From positions 1,178,001 through 1,242,000 of the forward strand of contig NW_026991398.1 of the NCBI RefSeq assembly GCF_036370855.1: a DNA stretch of 64,000 nucleotides. Direction: 5' to 3'. The notes beneath the pieces were generated by a model that did no database searches, was not told the origin of the DNA, and worked only from the letters and a program-made list of their open reading frames with translations. Source of the DNA: Dromaius novaehollandiae. Lineage: Eukaryota; Chordata; Aves; Casuariiformes; Dromaiidae. A program made the translations under genes and the position numbers. This document shows positions 33,976 through 45,943 of the stretch, in pieces (within the stretch, counting starts at the first letter, position 1; each line of letters begins with the position of its first letter).

Positions 33976-36900
33976 GGGACTGTCCAAAGGAGAAAACACA
34001 TTGAGAAGTTAGGAGAGACTCTTTAAGCAAAAAAAAAAAAAAAACAAAACAAAAACCCGAGTTGTTGCAGTTCTCATACAACCCCCCACATTGCCTCTCT
34101 CTGTACTGAGAGGATCTTTGTGCAGCTCCCTTGCTTGAGCTCCACTTTGCACTGGCTGAGTGTGCTGCTGTGAGGAGCAGGGACCTCTGCCTGTGGGCTC
34201 CGGAGGAGTCAGTCCTGCTGTGCAGCAGTGGGAATTGGGAAATGTGGGTAACTAGCTCTGACATTCACCATATCTGTCAGGTGAAATACACTCATTCTGT
34301 AGAAGGGATTTTAACCATCTTCACTCCCCATTCTAAAGAATGAGGTTTGAGGAACAGTGTTTCTGGGATTTTGTATTTTAGTTTACATGTCCTTGTCACC
34401 CCTGGGGAGTGTTCCTCAAAGGTAGAAATCTTTGGCATGTCTACTGTGAGTCCTGAGAAAAATGGATTCACTGTCCCTTGTTGCAGCGTGAGGACAGCTG
34501 GTCTGTCTATTAGTCTTGTTCCCAGCTGTCCTGTGCTCCCACCTCGTTGAGCTGGTGGACGATCGCACTCATGTGTTGCCCTGAAAGGAAACCAGCCACT
34601 TCTGAGAGCAGAGGAGTCCAGTTTCAAAGTGCAGATCTTCAACCTTCCTCCCTTTCTCCAGGCACCACAGGGAGGTCTCCACACTCCCTTTTTAGCCAAG
34701 GACACAGAGGGCTCTTTTCAGATGCCCATATGCAGCCTCCCACCATCATCTCCATACTCTCTGCATCTCTGCACCGTCTCCATTTGTCTCTCAGCTATTA
34801 CAGATATGCTATGAGACAGCAGTGCCTTTCTGGAGCTCTCAGCCTGGCAGGACACCCCGGGGAAACAGTCAAAGGACCGTCAGGACTGCAGATGGTTTCT
34901 CCTTAAGGGAGGATCAGCTCATTTCCAAACCCAACAGACTGCATTTCTTGGGGCTGCACAGCTTAGAAGGGGGCTGCAGACCCCTCACTTCCATGCAGAC
35001 CCCTCTGTTGCCCAACTCGCAGTGGTGGTGTCTGAACTGCAGCTGAAAACCCATCCACCCCGGAGAGCCCGAGAGAAGAACAGGAGCAGCAGAGACAGAA
35101 GAAACAAGGAGCAATACCATGATCCTGCTGCCAAGGGAGGCAAGGAGAGAGACAGAGGGACACTTGGGAAAGCCTTCACCTGGGAAAGCCTTCACCTTAC
35201 CTGCTGGGCATGCCACCTGGCAGATGGTGATGTTGCAGAGCAGTCACTCTCAGCCCCTTTGTCGGGCAGCACTAAACAGGCCCCTGGCAGGAGAGATGCC
35301 CCTCTCCTCTGCTGGAGGTCTGGCTGTAGAGGAGACAGCTCATGGTCTGGATTCCATGGCTGTCAGGGCAGAGGCTCTGCTGGGTGGGAGCAGAGACGTG
35401 GGGGGCTTGCTCAGTGCAATGTGTTTGCATTGGAGGCTCTGACCATGACTTGCCCAAATCCATCCTCCCACGATGCTTCTGTTAGCAGTTCCCTCTCCTT
35501 TCTTGCCTGTCTCTGCTGCCTGGAGCAGTCCCTGGTGGCACCTTTCTCTCTCCCAACATCTTTTCCCAGGCAGTGCTCACAGACCACATCACACCTTTTG
35601 TGTGCTCAGATCTGCCCGACAGAAACCTCCCAGGACAGTGCACTGTCCAGAGGCATCTCTGTGCCTGCAGTTCGTAAGGAGCAGGTACCATAAACCCCAG
35701 GGAGACCACACAGGTGATGCTGGTGCTGATGCTGTCTGTAGGTGGAGGTGGGGTTGAAGGGGTTTGCTGAGCTTTCTCCCAGACCTCCTGATCTCTGAGA
35801 GGGAAGGTTTGTGAGTTCCAGTTCTTTCCTAAAAAAGAAAACTCTCCTTTTTTCTCCCTGCCAAAATTAGGGAGAAAACAAAGCACAGACACCAGATGGA
35901 AAGCTCCTTCTCTTTCAAGCAGCTCTTCTCTTGATATTCCTCTTGAAAAGACCCCTTGGACATGTCCTGTGCATGAGCTAGAGGTGGGAGCATCCTCGAC
36001 CCACGAATGAACCTGCCCGGCCAGGATCAATCCTCCCACCCAGAGCTTCTCCCTGCAGGGCCTTGGGGAGCTCCCCAGGCAGGCTGAGTGCTGACCTTTG
36101 CAGACAGCAGAGTTACTGCCCTGGGCACACAGCAAACTGGGGCACAGGGATGCTGCTCTGAATCACTGCCCTGTGGAGACCTGGGTACCCACCCCAGCAG
36201 CACACCACTGCAGTATCTCTAGAAGAAGGTAGCAGGATGCCCTGTCCAGTAGCAGGATGCCCTGTCCCTGTGAGAGTGAGGCAGGGAATCCTGCTCTGAA
36301 GCATCTCCTCCTCCTGCTATGCCCTGGAGAATCCAGGAGAGAGAGCGTTAAAATGCCTATCACCCCATGTTACGGGCTGGGTTCAGAAGACCCCTCCAGG
36401 AACCTCAGTAGCATTGCCCTGCAAACAGAGACTTACCGTGCAAAGAGCTGTGAAGATTCCTCCCACAAGGAGCTCTCCTCTGTCCTCCCACTCCACACTG
36501 CCTTCCACTTCTCGCTGCCTTCTCTCATCTCATGTCAGCAGCAGCAGGCAGTGCCCGCAGCCCTGCTGCTCTTGGCAGAGGAGCTGCTCCTGCACACAGC
36601 TGTGTCTGGGCAGTGCTGCCAGGTTGCCATGAGCTCCCTCCATCCCAGGAGCCTGGCCCCACTCAGGAGCAGAGGCCCAGCTGAAGGCATGAATTTCTCT
36701 GTCCCTCGTGCTCCCTCCTCCTGGGAAATGTTCACCGCAATCAACTAAAATAATCACCAATGGTTCCTCTCTAAACACTGAAGGCAGACTGAGGCCAGCA
36801 TTGCAATTTGTCTCATCAGAGGATGGTTATTTGCAAGTGGTGGAAACATCCCATTCTGGAAGTCCCTATTCCCATCTCTGCACTAGGCAGGACACCTAGA

Positions 36901-37135
36901 CAGGGATAAGAAGGGATTCATTGATGCCATGGTTCAGGTATTGATTCGGATGAATCAATCTGGGCATCTCATGATGGTTTAGAAGGCCCTGAGCTGCAGT
37001 GGGATTCAGATCCCTCACATGAACTCCACAAACACACAGGAGCTGAGATTCCCCTTCCCCAAGCTGAAGCGTGCACAACAGAGAGATCTGCCCATGAGCT
37101 CCTTGTCTAAGCTCCCATCACTGGAGATGGAGGGT
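33976..37135 (-). other. 5' flank of the OR14 gene, with splice acceptor
   Basis: Inverted paralogue of 2595-5490. Minus-strand CTTTGGACAG ends at ~33980, a likely acceptor of a non-coding upstream exon. An A-rich run lies at ~34030-34055. No coding gene is supported here, although many overlapping short frames exist. Part of ~35140-35200 carries a short local duplication (gggaaagccttcacc twice). Confidence 0.55.
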
Positions 37136-37139
37136 GGGG

Positions 37140-38069
37140 GTCAGTTGCCCACACACAAATGCTTGGTGACATGTGAAGCGACAGAGATGGTCCAAGGCAC
37201 GTGCCAGTATCTGCCTGCTCTGTTGGAGTGACTGTGTGACCCCCCCATCCTCCTGCAGCATCAGGTGGGGACGAGATGGGGAACTTCCTTGCCCATCTCA
37301 AAGGACACTAGATGCACACTACTGTTAGAGCACCACTCACTATGAAGCCGAGACACACAGAGATGCCTACAGTGCAAACTGCTGATGTAGTTCAGTGCAG
37401 ACACTTGGTATAATGACATCAAAATAAACAGGCAGGTCCATGTTGGATGTCTGGGGTTTCTAGCACAACTGCATGGGTGGGACCTATGGGAAAACAATGC
37501 CCTTTTGGAGGGGTTGCTGGGTAAACCCCCCAGGTTATCTCAGGTGTTTCTACCTGTGCCCAAACAAATGAATCCCACCACTGCCTTTAGGCCAAGTCCC
37601 TCCCACCTGCATCCAAGCGTGCTGCATAAATGGGAAAGGCACATCACACCAAGGTCTCCACTCTAGTCTCTGCACTCGCAAACCCTTCCTGCTCTCCACC
37701 CCATGAACATCTTCTCACCCCCAGATGATATGAACAGAGACTGGGCTAATGATGTCCACAGAGTGCCTGGATCTCAGGCTGCCCAGGCCCAGAGACTTCT
37801 TCAGATGCACGTTGTCCTACTTGGAGATGGATTCACTTCTGTCACAGGGCCCATGGTGCTGTGAATCAGCTCAGGCAGCAAACCCCTTCCTGCCATTTCA
37901 GCACAGCCCAGCTCTGTTTCTCCCTGGCCTTGGGCACTGCAGGGTTTGCTCTCTTAGTGGGAAGCTCCTTTCACCATCACATTGCCACCAGCTATCTATG
38001 CCAGCATGGCTCTGCTCTGAAGTGGGGCCATGGCACACATGGTGTCTTTGGCTCTTGGTAACAAGTGTC
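37140..38069. other. Intergenic, no recognisable gene
   Basis: Only short frames without domains. No repeat family recognised. Confidence 0.45.
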
Positions 38070-38615
38070 ACCATGACCAGTCAGGGTAATAGGGCAGCAT
38101 ACAGCAGGGGGAAGAAGGGAGAGGCCAAGGAGGAATTTAGAAATATTGTCCAGCATCATAGGTTAGGGAAGAAAAAGCTCCCCTAGGATTGACCCTTGCA
38201 GGGGATGTCAAGGGCATGAAGATGAGCTGCTACTGCTCCCGTAAGAATCAAAGAATAAAAAGGAAAATGTGGCCTCACTGCTAAATGGGACAGGGAATCC
38301 TCTAGCAGCAGATGCAGATAGGTCTGAGGAACTCAACCCATGGTTAGCTTCTGTTTCCACAAGCAAGGTCTCCTGGGCTGTTGTGCCTTGAGTCAGGACT
38401 CCAGAGGAGAAAAACAGCCAATGATGGATGAGGTTATTGAGGGATTCCTTGTGAGAACTCAGACTACACAAGTCAGTGGGGCTGGATGGGCTGCATACAA
38501 GGATGCTGTGAGAGCTGACTGCTGTCACTGCAAGGCCACTTGCTACCATCTTTGCAAGGTTGTGGAGATGGGGCGAAGTCCCAATGACTGGAGAAAGGCA
38601 AAAGTTGCATCCATC
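38070..38615 (+). mobile_element. CR1-like LINE ORF2 fragment, decayed
   Basis: Degenerate translation with GAGWAAYKDAVRADCCHCKA and VVEMGRSPNDWRKAKVASI (~38480-38615), the reverse-transcriptase region usual in bird CR1 elements. Stops and indels are frequent upstream. The similarity ends abruptly at 38615 where the ERV-C LTR begins. The expected CR1 continuation is not found on the other side of ERV-C. Confidence 0.7.
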
Positions 38616-39809
38616 TGTCCCGATCCAATATCGGGAGGGTTTCGTTACGATCCCAAGGACGAGATTAAGACGCTAAAACCGGTCAAATATCATACAACCT
38701 TTTAACTTTATTTTCCACAGAGTGGGGAGAAAAGGTGGGGGGAGAAGGCGAAGGGGAGGAAAGAGAGAAAGAAAGAGAGAGAAATGGGGGAGAGAGAAAG
38801 AGATATCACCACCCGTGGATCCAGCGGCGTCCCGTTGGTCCTCTTCACCCTGGGTGTAAATTTTTTAGCGATGCGCGTGCAGTAATTACAACTCGAGCTG
38901 GGTCCGACCCTAGGTTCCCACTGAAAAGTCTGGAGCCAAATCAAGGCAAATTAAATAAATAAATTGTAATGACACGCGTGCAGTAGTTACAGCTCGAGTT
39001 GGGTGCCTCCAAAGAGGGACCCTGAACAAAGAAATCCCTGGGCAATTATAGCTTTTTTCAAATCAAGTTTCCCGCCCCTCACGTGGTAGTTCAGACCAAT
39101 AGTAATTTTTGGGTCTGGGGTCTCCTGCTCCCTATTGGGTCTCATCATTGTTCCCAGGCAGGCTGCTTTTCTCCCTTATCTTTACTGTTGTGGTTTCTGC
39201 TGACAAATGTGTTGATTCCTCGGGTTCTGCCCTTCTTTCTCAGGGCCCTGACAAACAGGTGTTGTTCCAGCAATTAGCACTGCCCCAGCAGTGACAACAG
39301 GTGTTATCTTCCAAGCTCCTGACGAGGAGGATATAATCCGGACCCCCCCCCCCCCCCCAAATTAACACTGTTTCAGCAGTGAGGGGAGGCTTTGTTTCCC
39401 AGGGTCCTGGCGCCCAAGCAGGCCTTATTTCAAAGCCTTGACATCCTCCCTCCTGGAGTGTGACGCATAGGAATGCAAACTGCTTGTAACTCCCTTATCT
39501 TTCCAGTCTGCACCAGCTCTGGGGCCCCTTCTCACTGAACTAGGGAGTGCGGCTAAGCAAGTTTTATAAAAGTTGTGTTAAGCGGCAGTAATTTGCAGTC
39601 CAGGTCCCAAAGTCTCTGTCCGATCGTGGTCCGGTTCAGCGCCGGCTCGGTGTGTCCCGAATGGTCGCAGGGAGACCATTTCAGGGGTCGCAGCAGCTCA
39701 GTCCTGTTTCCGCTGGGAACAGATGGCTTGTTTGGGGTTTTGGTTTGCTTGCACCTTATGTACCAAGAAATGTTTAAGGCAAAAGTTCACTCATCTGTCC
39801 GCCACACCA
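38616..39809 (-). repeat. ERV-C 3' LTR, 1194 bp
   Basis: Printed strand begins TGTCCCGATCC and ends CGCCACACCA. It contains an aaagagagaga tract at ~38755-38810 and a run of ~15 C near 39345. It is longer than the other LTR by insertions near 38930-38980 and 39150-39230. No clear polypurine tract adjoins it. Confidence 0.88.
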
Positions 39810-39988
39810 CCCCGTGACTTAAACATTGATTGGTACGTCTCCTTCCTGAAGTCTTCATAGCCTTCGTCCATGGTGGTGATATGAGACAGAGATCAGAAGG
39901 AAATATAGAAAAGGTAGAAGCACGCACAATAAACAGAGGTCTTGCTCAATGCAAACTTATTCTTTAACAACTTTAACAACATATAACT

Positions 39989-40440
39989 TCACAGAACAAA
40001 CATCAAAATTGAGTTAACAAGGTAAGTGATTGTTACAACAGGTAAACAAATTGCATATTTGACACAACATGTCAGAATAATTGAACAAAGCAAGGAATTA
40101 TACAAGATAAGAACATTAAAGCAGCAACTGCACATAACAAATACAATATTAACTGTTTCACTCACAGTGCCCCCAGTAACCAGGACCACAAATCGCCACT
40201 CCAGCCATTCCAGGTTTGGACAGGGACGTGGGCTATTTTTTCTGATATCTTTGGTTAACTGGAGAGCTACTTCGCCTACATCATCTATCTTTAAACAACA
40301 GTTGGAAATATTCAGTTTCCCACACACCCCTCCCTCTTCAGCTAACAGATAGTCTAAAACCATGCGGTGCTGAAGGATTGCCATGCGCATCTGTTGGGAC
40401 TGCAGAGTTAAAAGATCTATTGCATTTCGTTCCCCAGCTT
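39989..40440 (-). pseudogene. ERV-C env transmembrane-subunit fragment
   Basis: The minus frame from ~40438 reads a heptad-like stretch, then LDYLLAEEGGVCGKLNISNC, an immunosuppressive-domain-like segment with Cys followed by a CC pair seven residues later, then a Trp-rich juxtamembrane part and hydrophobic segments to the stop at 39989. The usual spacing in gamma-type Env is CX6CC; here I count seven. The N-terminal portion, with cleavage site and fusion peptide, is absent, replaced by the foreign block to the right. It cannot make Env. Confidence 0.75.
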
Positions 40441-40955
40441 TACTGAAACCAGGGGTTCGGCTGGGGAATCCAATTTCTCAACCCCCGGTCCCTGTCAGTC
40501 TGAATCTTCTGTACCAATCATGAGCAAATCTGCCTCTGGAACAGATGCAGACTGAGGTTTCCAATGATCTGATTGTCTCTTCGGGCACTCATTTTTCCAG
40601 TGCCCCTTCCCCCTGCAAATTGCACACTGATCTCTCCTCAGTGGAATTCTATTTCCCAAATTCCCTCCTACTCTATGCCCTCTTCCACATCCTTGTCCTT
40701 TTGGAAAACCCCTTCCCTGAGAGGGAGTTTGTGCCCGGGCAAATGCAGCTGCCAACATTGCAGCATTTTGCCTCTTATCTTTCAGTTTCTCCTTTTGTTT
40801 TTCCTTTCCCTCTACTTCTTCCCTGTTATTGTACACCTTATATTAACATCCCCGACATACCATCTACTTTCTGAAGCTTTCTCCTTATATCTGGTGCTGA
40901 TTGTCCTACCTCTCTCTTAATTGTTTGATTCATTCTTTCAACTTTTCCACTGGAT
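40441..40955 (-). pseudogene. Foreign integrase-nucleocapsid-protease fragments inside ERV-C env
   Basis: Reading on the minus strand: near 40955-40900 an integrase piece (PQSSGKVERMNQTIKRE); then, after stops, a basic Lys/Glu-rich stretch and a single CCHC knuckle (CAICRGKGHWKNEC, ~40620-40580); then near 40470-40440 a protease-start-like EPLVSVKLG in another frame. These belong to gag and pol of a gammaretrovirus-like element, not to env, and appear in a non-genomic order (IN, NC, PR). The env reading is interrupted after EWPPD (40960) and resumes at ~40438. Confidence 0.7.
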
Positions 40956-41830
40956 TGTGGCCTCCAGGGGGTATGTCAGGAGGCCACTCGTTATTCTCCC
41001 ATTTTTGCATCCCACCCAAATCTGCCTTAATGGATTGCGTCTTACAGGCAACACTTCTGTCTCCGAGGTTATCAGATACCTTTACGCCTAACTGAGGTCC
41101 GCCTGTTTCTGGTAAAAGGAAAAACAAAGATCTGATAATCCCTATATAACAAATTCCCGACCACCCCACGGGTAAAAATTTATATGCTGTGTCCACAGAT
41201 CCAATAATGCCCCTTCTTAGCTCTGATGCTCTGAGCAAATGGCCTGTCTATCCCTGGTGGGAACTGAAAGTAAGTTGTGTCTCTGTTGCCCAGAGGGCTG
41301 ACAAATGTGACCGTCCCATCACCTATTTGGCCGGTACAATATCAAGCCCCAGAAGTGCCTTCCCATTTGCAGGTTTGGTTGTAAGGGGGATAATTGGATC
41401 GTTGGAGAGTTAAAGTTTCATTTTTGTTTGACCAGTATCCCTCAAATCCCCGATTGTGCCCCATTTCATCGAGCCACGTCCATAAGTGGAGATTCCCGTC
41501 TTTATCGAGTGGCTTACGAGCGAGTGTCCATTGACATTTACTTTCCCCCACTTCGATCCCTCCCTCCTGGGTACGATTTAAACAATATTGCCCCATGGCT
41601 GGAAACTGAATTGGCCAGGTCCCACTGTCGTCCCACGGGTCGTCCGCGGTTTCGCTATAATTGCTTACGATCTGGGCTGGGGTGAGGGGTGTGGACGTCC
41701 ACGGCCAGCTTGATAACCCTAGCGGTCCTCCGCAAACCCAGCAGTGGCTTAAATTGAAAGTTTGGCTTACTGCTTTCGCCAGCAACATGAACTCGTTGTT
41801 CTCAAAGGGATTAAATGGGTTGGGGGAAGG
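40956..41830 (-). pseudogene. ERV-C env surface-subunit fragment
   Basis: The open frame 41788-41342 (extending upstream without Met to ~41840) contains HCWVCGG, a CXXC motif of gamma-type surface subunits, and N-X-S/T sites. A stop at 41342 interrupts it. The frame at 41238-40956 continues with Cys/Trp-rich sequence (VGWSGICYIG; QKWENNEWPPD). The join to the transmembrane part is lost to the foreign block. Receptor binding cannot be inferred. Confidence 0.72.
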
Positions 41831-41875
41831 TAGAGGGAGTGGTCGTTCGTCGCCCTCATGGATGCATCCTTGAAT

Positions 41876-44023
41876 CTAGATGGTCCAGAGCAGTAGATGC
41901 ATCTTGGTCAGACCACCACCTTTGAAAACATAAATAAGAACAAACTCGCTCCTCGGGTCAGGAGGAGGGAATAATCCATTTTGTGTGAATCTTGTAGGTT
42001 TTCCCACTAGCATCTTTTGCTCTCCGAATATATTTATTATTCTATTAACCTCCCAGGCATTTTGCTCCCAAAAAGGAAGCCATTCCAGGCAGCCTTTGAA
42101 CACCGTATGTGAGTCCGTGTAGATGTGTACAGGGGAAGTAGCCTGGCTTTTGCATTGGGATACGCTCCACACTGCAGCCAGCTCTCCCACCTGCGCACTG
42201 CCCTCTCCCTCTGTAATGATCTGCTCCTTAGTCCCCACTTGGAGCGCCACAGCCCGGTATCTCCAGGTTTTCCCTTCCCACTTTGAGGAAGCATCTGTGA
42301 ACCATGCATTTAGGATCTGATCGGAAAATGTGGGAGCTACTTGAATTACAGACGGAAGTTGGGGGGTTTCTTTATTCAAGTCTGCCTCATCTTGTATATT
42401 TAATACTTTAGTGGCTCCCTCTGTTACGGAGAAGATTTCACAATAATGCTCTATTTGTGCATACCATTTTCGTACAGAGGCTCTCTGAGCCACCCCGTCA
42501 GGGGGCAGGGTCCCTGCCAGGACTGCTTTGGTCACTTTAAACGGACCTCGGAGAACTATGGTTTGCTTTTGAATAGCTCGTTCAGCCTCTCTTACAGCAA
42601 GGCTGACTACAAACAGCCCCTTCTCCCACATGTGGATAAAGAGCCCAGTCCGGGCAAATCCCCATTCGATCTGGATAGGATCAGTGGGGTGGATTGGCCC
42701 CAAAGCTTGGTAGGCGTTTGCCTCAAAAACCCGCAGCCACAATGCCTCATCGTGGACCGAGGTCCACTCCCAGTGAGCCCTTTTCCGTAGTAAGTTGTAT
42801 AATGGCCTGGCAATAATTGAAAAATTGGGAATGTGCTTCCTCCAGGATACGAGTAGCCCTAGAGCGTGTTGCAGGTCCTTTTTGGACTCCAGCATTTTAA
42901 CTGAGTCTAATGAGGACAGGATATCCAGGGGAATGCAGGTCATCCCCCTCCTCCACCAGATTCCCAGAAATTTTACTTCACTGGAGGGAGTTTGGATCTT
43001 TTCGAGTGGAATTATCAGCCCTACCTGCTCTAGGTGAGCAATAATGTCACGCTGTGTTTTCTCAACGTCCTCTACCCGGCTCCCTCCCACGAGCACATCA
43101 TCTATGTATTGATAAATTTTGACTCCCGCCTGTATGGGGACAGTTTCAAGCTCTTGTGCTAGTGCATGATGGGCTAGTGTAGGGGAGTGCTTGTACCCCT
43201 GAGGTAGTCGGGTGAACGTGTATTGCTGTCCCTCCCACGTGAAGGCAAAACGCTCTTGGTCCTCAGGCTGCAAAGGGACCATAAAAAACATGTCTTTGAC
43301 ATCGATTGTTGCCATCACAGGGTGGGACTGCTCCTGGATAGTCGTTATCAACTCAGCAATATTTGGCACAGCGGCCGTCAATGGGCCTGTATTGTTATTT
43401 AGTCGCCGATAGTCTACGGTTAGTCTCCACTTGCCATTTGGTTTTCGAACTGGCCATACAGGGGAATTGAAGGGGGACTGTGCCGGGATCACAACTCCCT
43501 GTTTTTTCAGGTCCTCCAATACTGGGGTAATACCCTCCCTGGCTCCCAAAGGTAACGGGTAGGGTTTTACATTAGTCAGCCGGGAAGGGGGGAGGGGAGG
43601 TGCCGCTTGCAGCAAGCGCACTGCCACCCCGAAATCTCTGGTTAGTCTTCTAACTTGAGGAACACCGAAAGACCAGGAATTTCCCTGGGTATCTCGCCAC
43701 TGTTTCCCCTTCAGGACATCTATCCCTAAAAGGTTCATTTGAAAAGGCCCCACAGCCACCATGGTGTCCACAGGACTCTCTTCCCCTGGTAACCACAATG
43801 TTACCGGGGTCATGGGCACAGTCTGGGTCTTCCCCAGAGCATTTAAAACTATTAGGTGTTTGGAGGGGGCCGAGATACCACACCGTTCTGCCTCACTCCG
43901 TTTTAGTGCTGTAATTTGGGCCCCTGTGTCAATTAAAAAGGTTACAGGCCTTCTCTTCAGCCCCACCGCTACAGTGATTAACAAATCTCCTTTGTTATTG
44001 CAGGTGAGTTGTCTTATAAACAT
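41876..44023 (-). pseudogene. ERV-C pro-pol, truncated before integrase
   Basis: 715-codon open frame. Protease signature FLIDTGAQITAL (D32). RT with DVKDMFF (D241), LPQGYKHSP at 273-281 and YIDD at 306-309. RNase H with FTDASS, a GELAAVW stretch carrying the Glu, and YTDSH. The match to RNase H ends around FWEQNAWEVNR; the last ~50 residues look foreign and integrase is missing from this position. The frame differs from gag, which ends 44065, so expression would need a frameshift or separate initiation. RT and protease motifs are intact, but the element could not integrate on its own. Confidence 0.85.
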
Positions 44024-44064
44024 CCACCCTCCGCCTCCCCCCTCACCCTGAGGGGATGGAGGAG

Positions 44065-45570
44065 CTAGTTTTCCGCCTCCCTTTCATCCCCCTCAAACCC
44101 CTCTCCCACGTTTAACACCGGTGTGGAAGGTAGTTTCGGTCTGGGCGGGAGTCCCTGTCCGGACCACCTTCGCACCAGAAGCTCTAGTTTTTTGGTTGAG
44201 AGCCCGTCCATCAAGTCTCGGGGCACACCCTTTTGCAGCCCCAATTGCCATAGTCCCTGCCGGGTCAGGGATCTTTCTCTTCTGGCCAAGTCTGGGCTCC
44301 TCCCAGAGAATGCCAGCGGCTTGTTTGCTGGCTCTGCTGCCCGCACGGCCCTAGTTTCCGCTTTTTGGTAAGTCCGGCCGACTGGCCCATATTTCCTCCC
44401 ATAATTGATCAGTTCCTGGGCTACCTCCCCCCAGGTCCACACCTTTTTTCCCAGCCGCTGATGCTCGGGGGTTACCATCCCCTCCAGGGCAGCTGCAATT
44501 CTCTCCTCGCGGGGTACATTTTGGATTCTCCCCTGCAATTGGATCCCAATAGGTTTCAGGGAATCAGGAAGTCCCCGTATTAGGGGTGTCATCCTCTCGG
44601 GATCTACTGGCAATAACATCGGAGAGCTCAGGTTTGGCTTGAGTTCCCGATCATACATCATTTGCAGACAAGCTGCCTTTTGTACACTTTCCAGCAACTG
44701 ATCGACGGAACCTGTTATAGCTAGGGGATCCCCCCTTTCCAAAGGGTTCAGCCCCCCCGCCCAATATGCGGCCCTCTGAGTCAGGGACCACGGGGCTCGG
44801 CCATCGCCGGTTGTCAGGAACACGCCTGGGCCCCAATATCCCTCTGCCTCCTTTTCAGATAGCAGGATTCCGTCCCCCCCCGACAGGGATACCCTCCACA
44901 CGTATTCGGTTTCGGATTCCCTAGCCGTTCTGGCAAAATCCTTTCGCAGCTTGGCCAATTCGGTAGCTGTGAAAGGGATTTCTTTGGTAACAACCTGGGG
45001 GCGGTTGTCGCTATCATCCTCGTATATATATTCTGTTTTGACTAGTGGGCACATATGGGGGGGGTCGTCTACGGCCTCCTTTAGTCTTTTTAGGTCCCTT
45101 TGGGGGTAAATTTGGTGTACCCTTTTTCCTTCAGACAGCACCTCACCTTCGGCAAGGGTGTCTGCCTCCCTCAGGAGCTGGTTTCTTAGCTCCTCTTTCA
45201 ATATCAGACCCTGGTGTTTCTCCTCCTCCAGCGCCCGCTTGGTTTCCCGTAATTGTTCTTGCAGGGCTGTTACCACCGCTTGCAGCGCGGCATTCGCAGC
45301 CTCCGCCTGACAAGGTGCCCCCTTCTTCTCCTCCACCGCAGCTGCTAGGCACGCTCCTAACACGGCACAAACAATAGCTTTCCCTTTTCCTCTCTTAACT
45401 TTAGCTTCTTTTTGCAAGACCGCTATCCGGTCCACTACACTTTGCAATTGGGACCAATGGTTCCGTGCCCAGTCTCGTCCTGAGGGCGAGGGGCGAGAAC
45501 AGTGTATTTCCAAAAGGTCATATAGTTTCTCGATTTCTCCACAAAAGTCGCCTGCCTTCTGGGCGGCCAT
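44065..45570 (-). CDS. ERV-C gag, open
   Basis: 501 residues from ATG 45570 (MAAQKAGDFCGEIEKLYDLL). A predicted coiled region rich in Glu/Lys/Gln (~100-150) is followed by a region with SPMLLPVDPERMTPLIRGLP and a Glu/Lys-rich middle. The end is basic and Pro-rich (RPKLPSTPVLNVGE). No CCHC zinc knuckle is present, which is unusual for an orthoretroviral Gag; a CCHC sequence does occur in this provirus, but in the foreign block at 40.6 kb. Function is inferred from position between leader and pol. The open frame may be chance survival or selection. Confidence 0.72.
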   Translation of the reverse strand: MAAQKAGDFCGEIEKLYDLLEIHCSRPSPSGRDWARNHWSQLQSVVDRIAVLQKEAKVKRGKGKAIVCAVLGACLAAAVEEKKGAPCQAEAANAALQAVVTALQEQLRETKRALEEEKHQGLILKEELRNQLLREADTLAEGEVLSEGKRVHQIYPQRDLKRLKEAVDDPPHMCPLVKTEYIYEDDSDNRPQVVTKEIPFTATELAKLRKDFARTARESETEYVWRVSLSGGDGILLSEKEAEGYWGPGVFLTTGDGRAPWSLTQRAAYWAGGLNPLERGDPLAITGSVDQLLESVQKAACLQMMYDRELKPNLSSPMLLPVDPERMTPLIRGLPDSLKPIGIQLQGRIQNVPREERIAAALEGMVTPEHQRLGKKVWTWGEVAQELINYGRKYGPVGRTYQKAETRAVRAAEPANKPLAFSGRSPDLARRERSLTRQGLWQLGLQKGVPRDLMDGLSTKKLELLVRRWSGQGLPPRPKLPSTPVLNVGEGFEGDEREAEN

Positions 45571-45571
45571 A

Positions 45572-45755
45572 TCCTACAAAGGGGATTTCGTCCCGGGAGG
45601 GCCAAACCTTAAATGAGTCCAAGTTTCCCCTATACGCTCCCGGGAGGCCAAACCGTAAGCTACTATAAAAAATGTCCTACAAAGGGGATTTCATCCTGAG
45701 GGGGTCACACCTTAAAGTCCAAGTTTCCCCTATACACCCTCAGGAGCCAAACCAC
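45572..45755 (-). repeat. Leader tandem repeat of ERV-C (2 units, ~103 bp)
   Basis: tcctacaaaggggatttc starts at 45572 and again at 45675. Both units continue with similar text including tccaagtttcccctatac and ccaaacc. They lie between gag and the primer site, where packaging or translation-control elements of a retroviral leader usually sit. Confidence 0.75.
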
Positions 45756-45943
45756 CAACTAATATACTAAAGATCTCAGCATTCACTCCTTCCTTACACT
45801 TCGTTCGTCTCCGGCCGCTTCCCTCGCGGGAGAGCGGAACCGCGGATCGGAACTCCGCACTCGCTTCGTACTTGTTCGTACGTCTCGTTCACACACACTC
45901 GCTCAGCACACCACAAGGTTGTACGACACTCTCATCTCAAGGG

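Noticed and set aside
35022-35693. 223-codon plus-strand frame in the OR14 5' flank
   Set aside because: Not preserved in the paralogous flank at 2595-5490 and without recognisable domain.
38735-38962. Charged open frame in the ERV-C LTR
   Set aside because: Product of the gagaga tract in the LTR; the homologous tract in the other LTR does not keep it as a supported gene.
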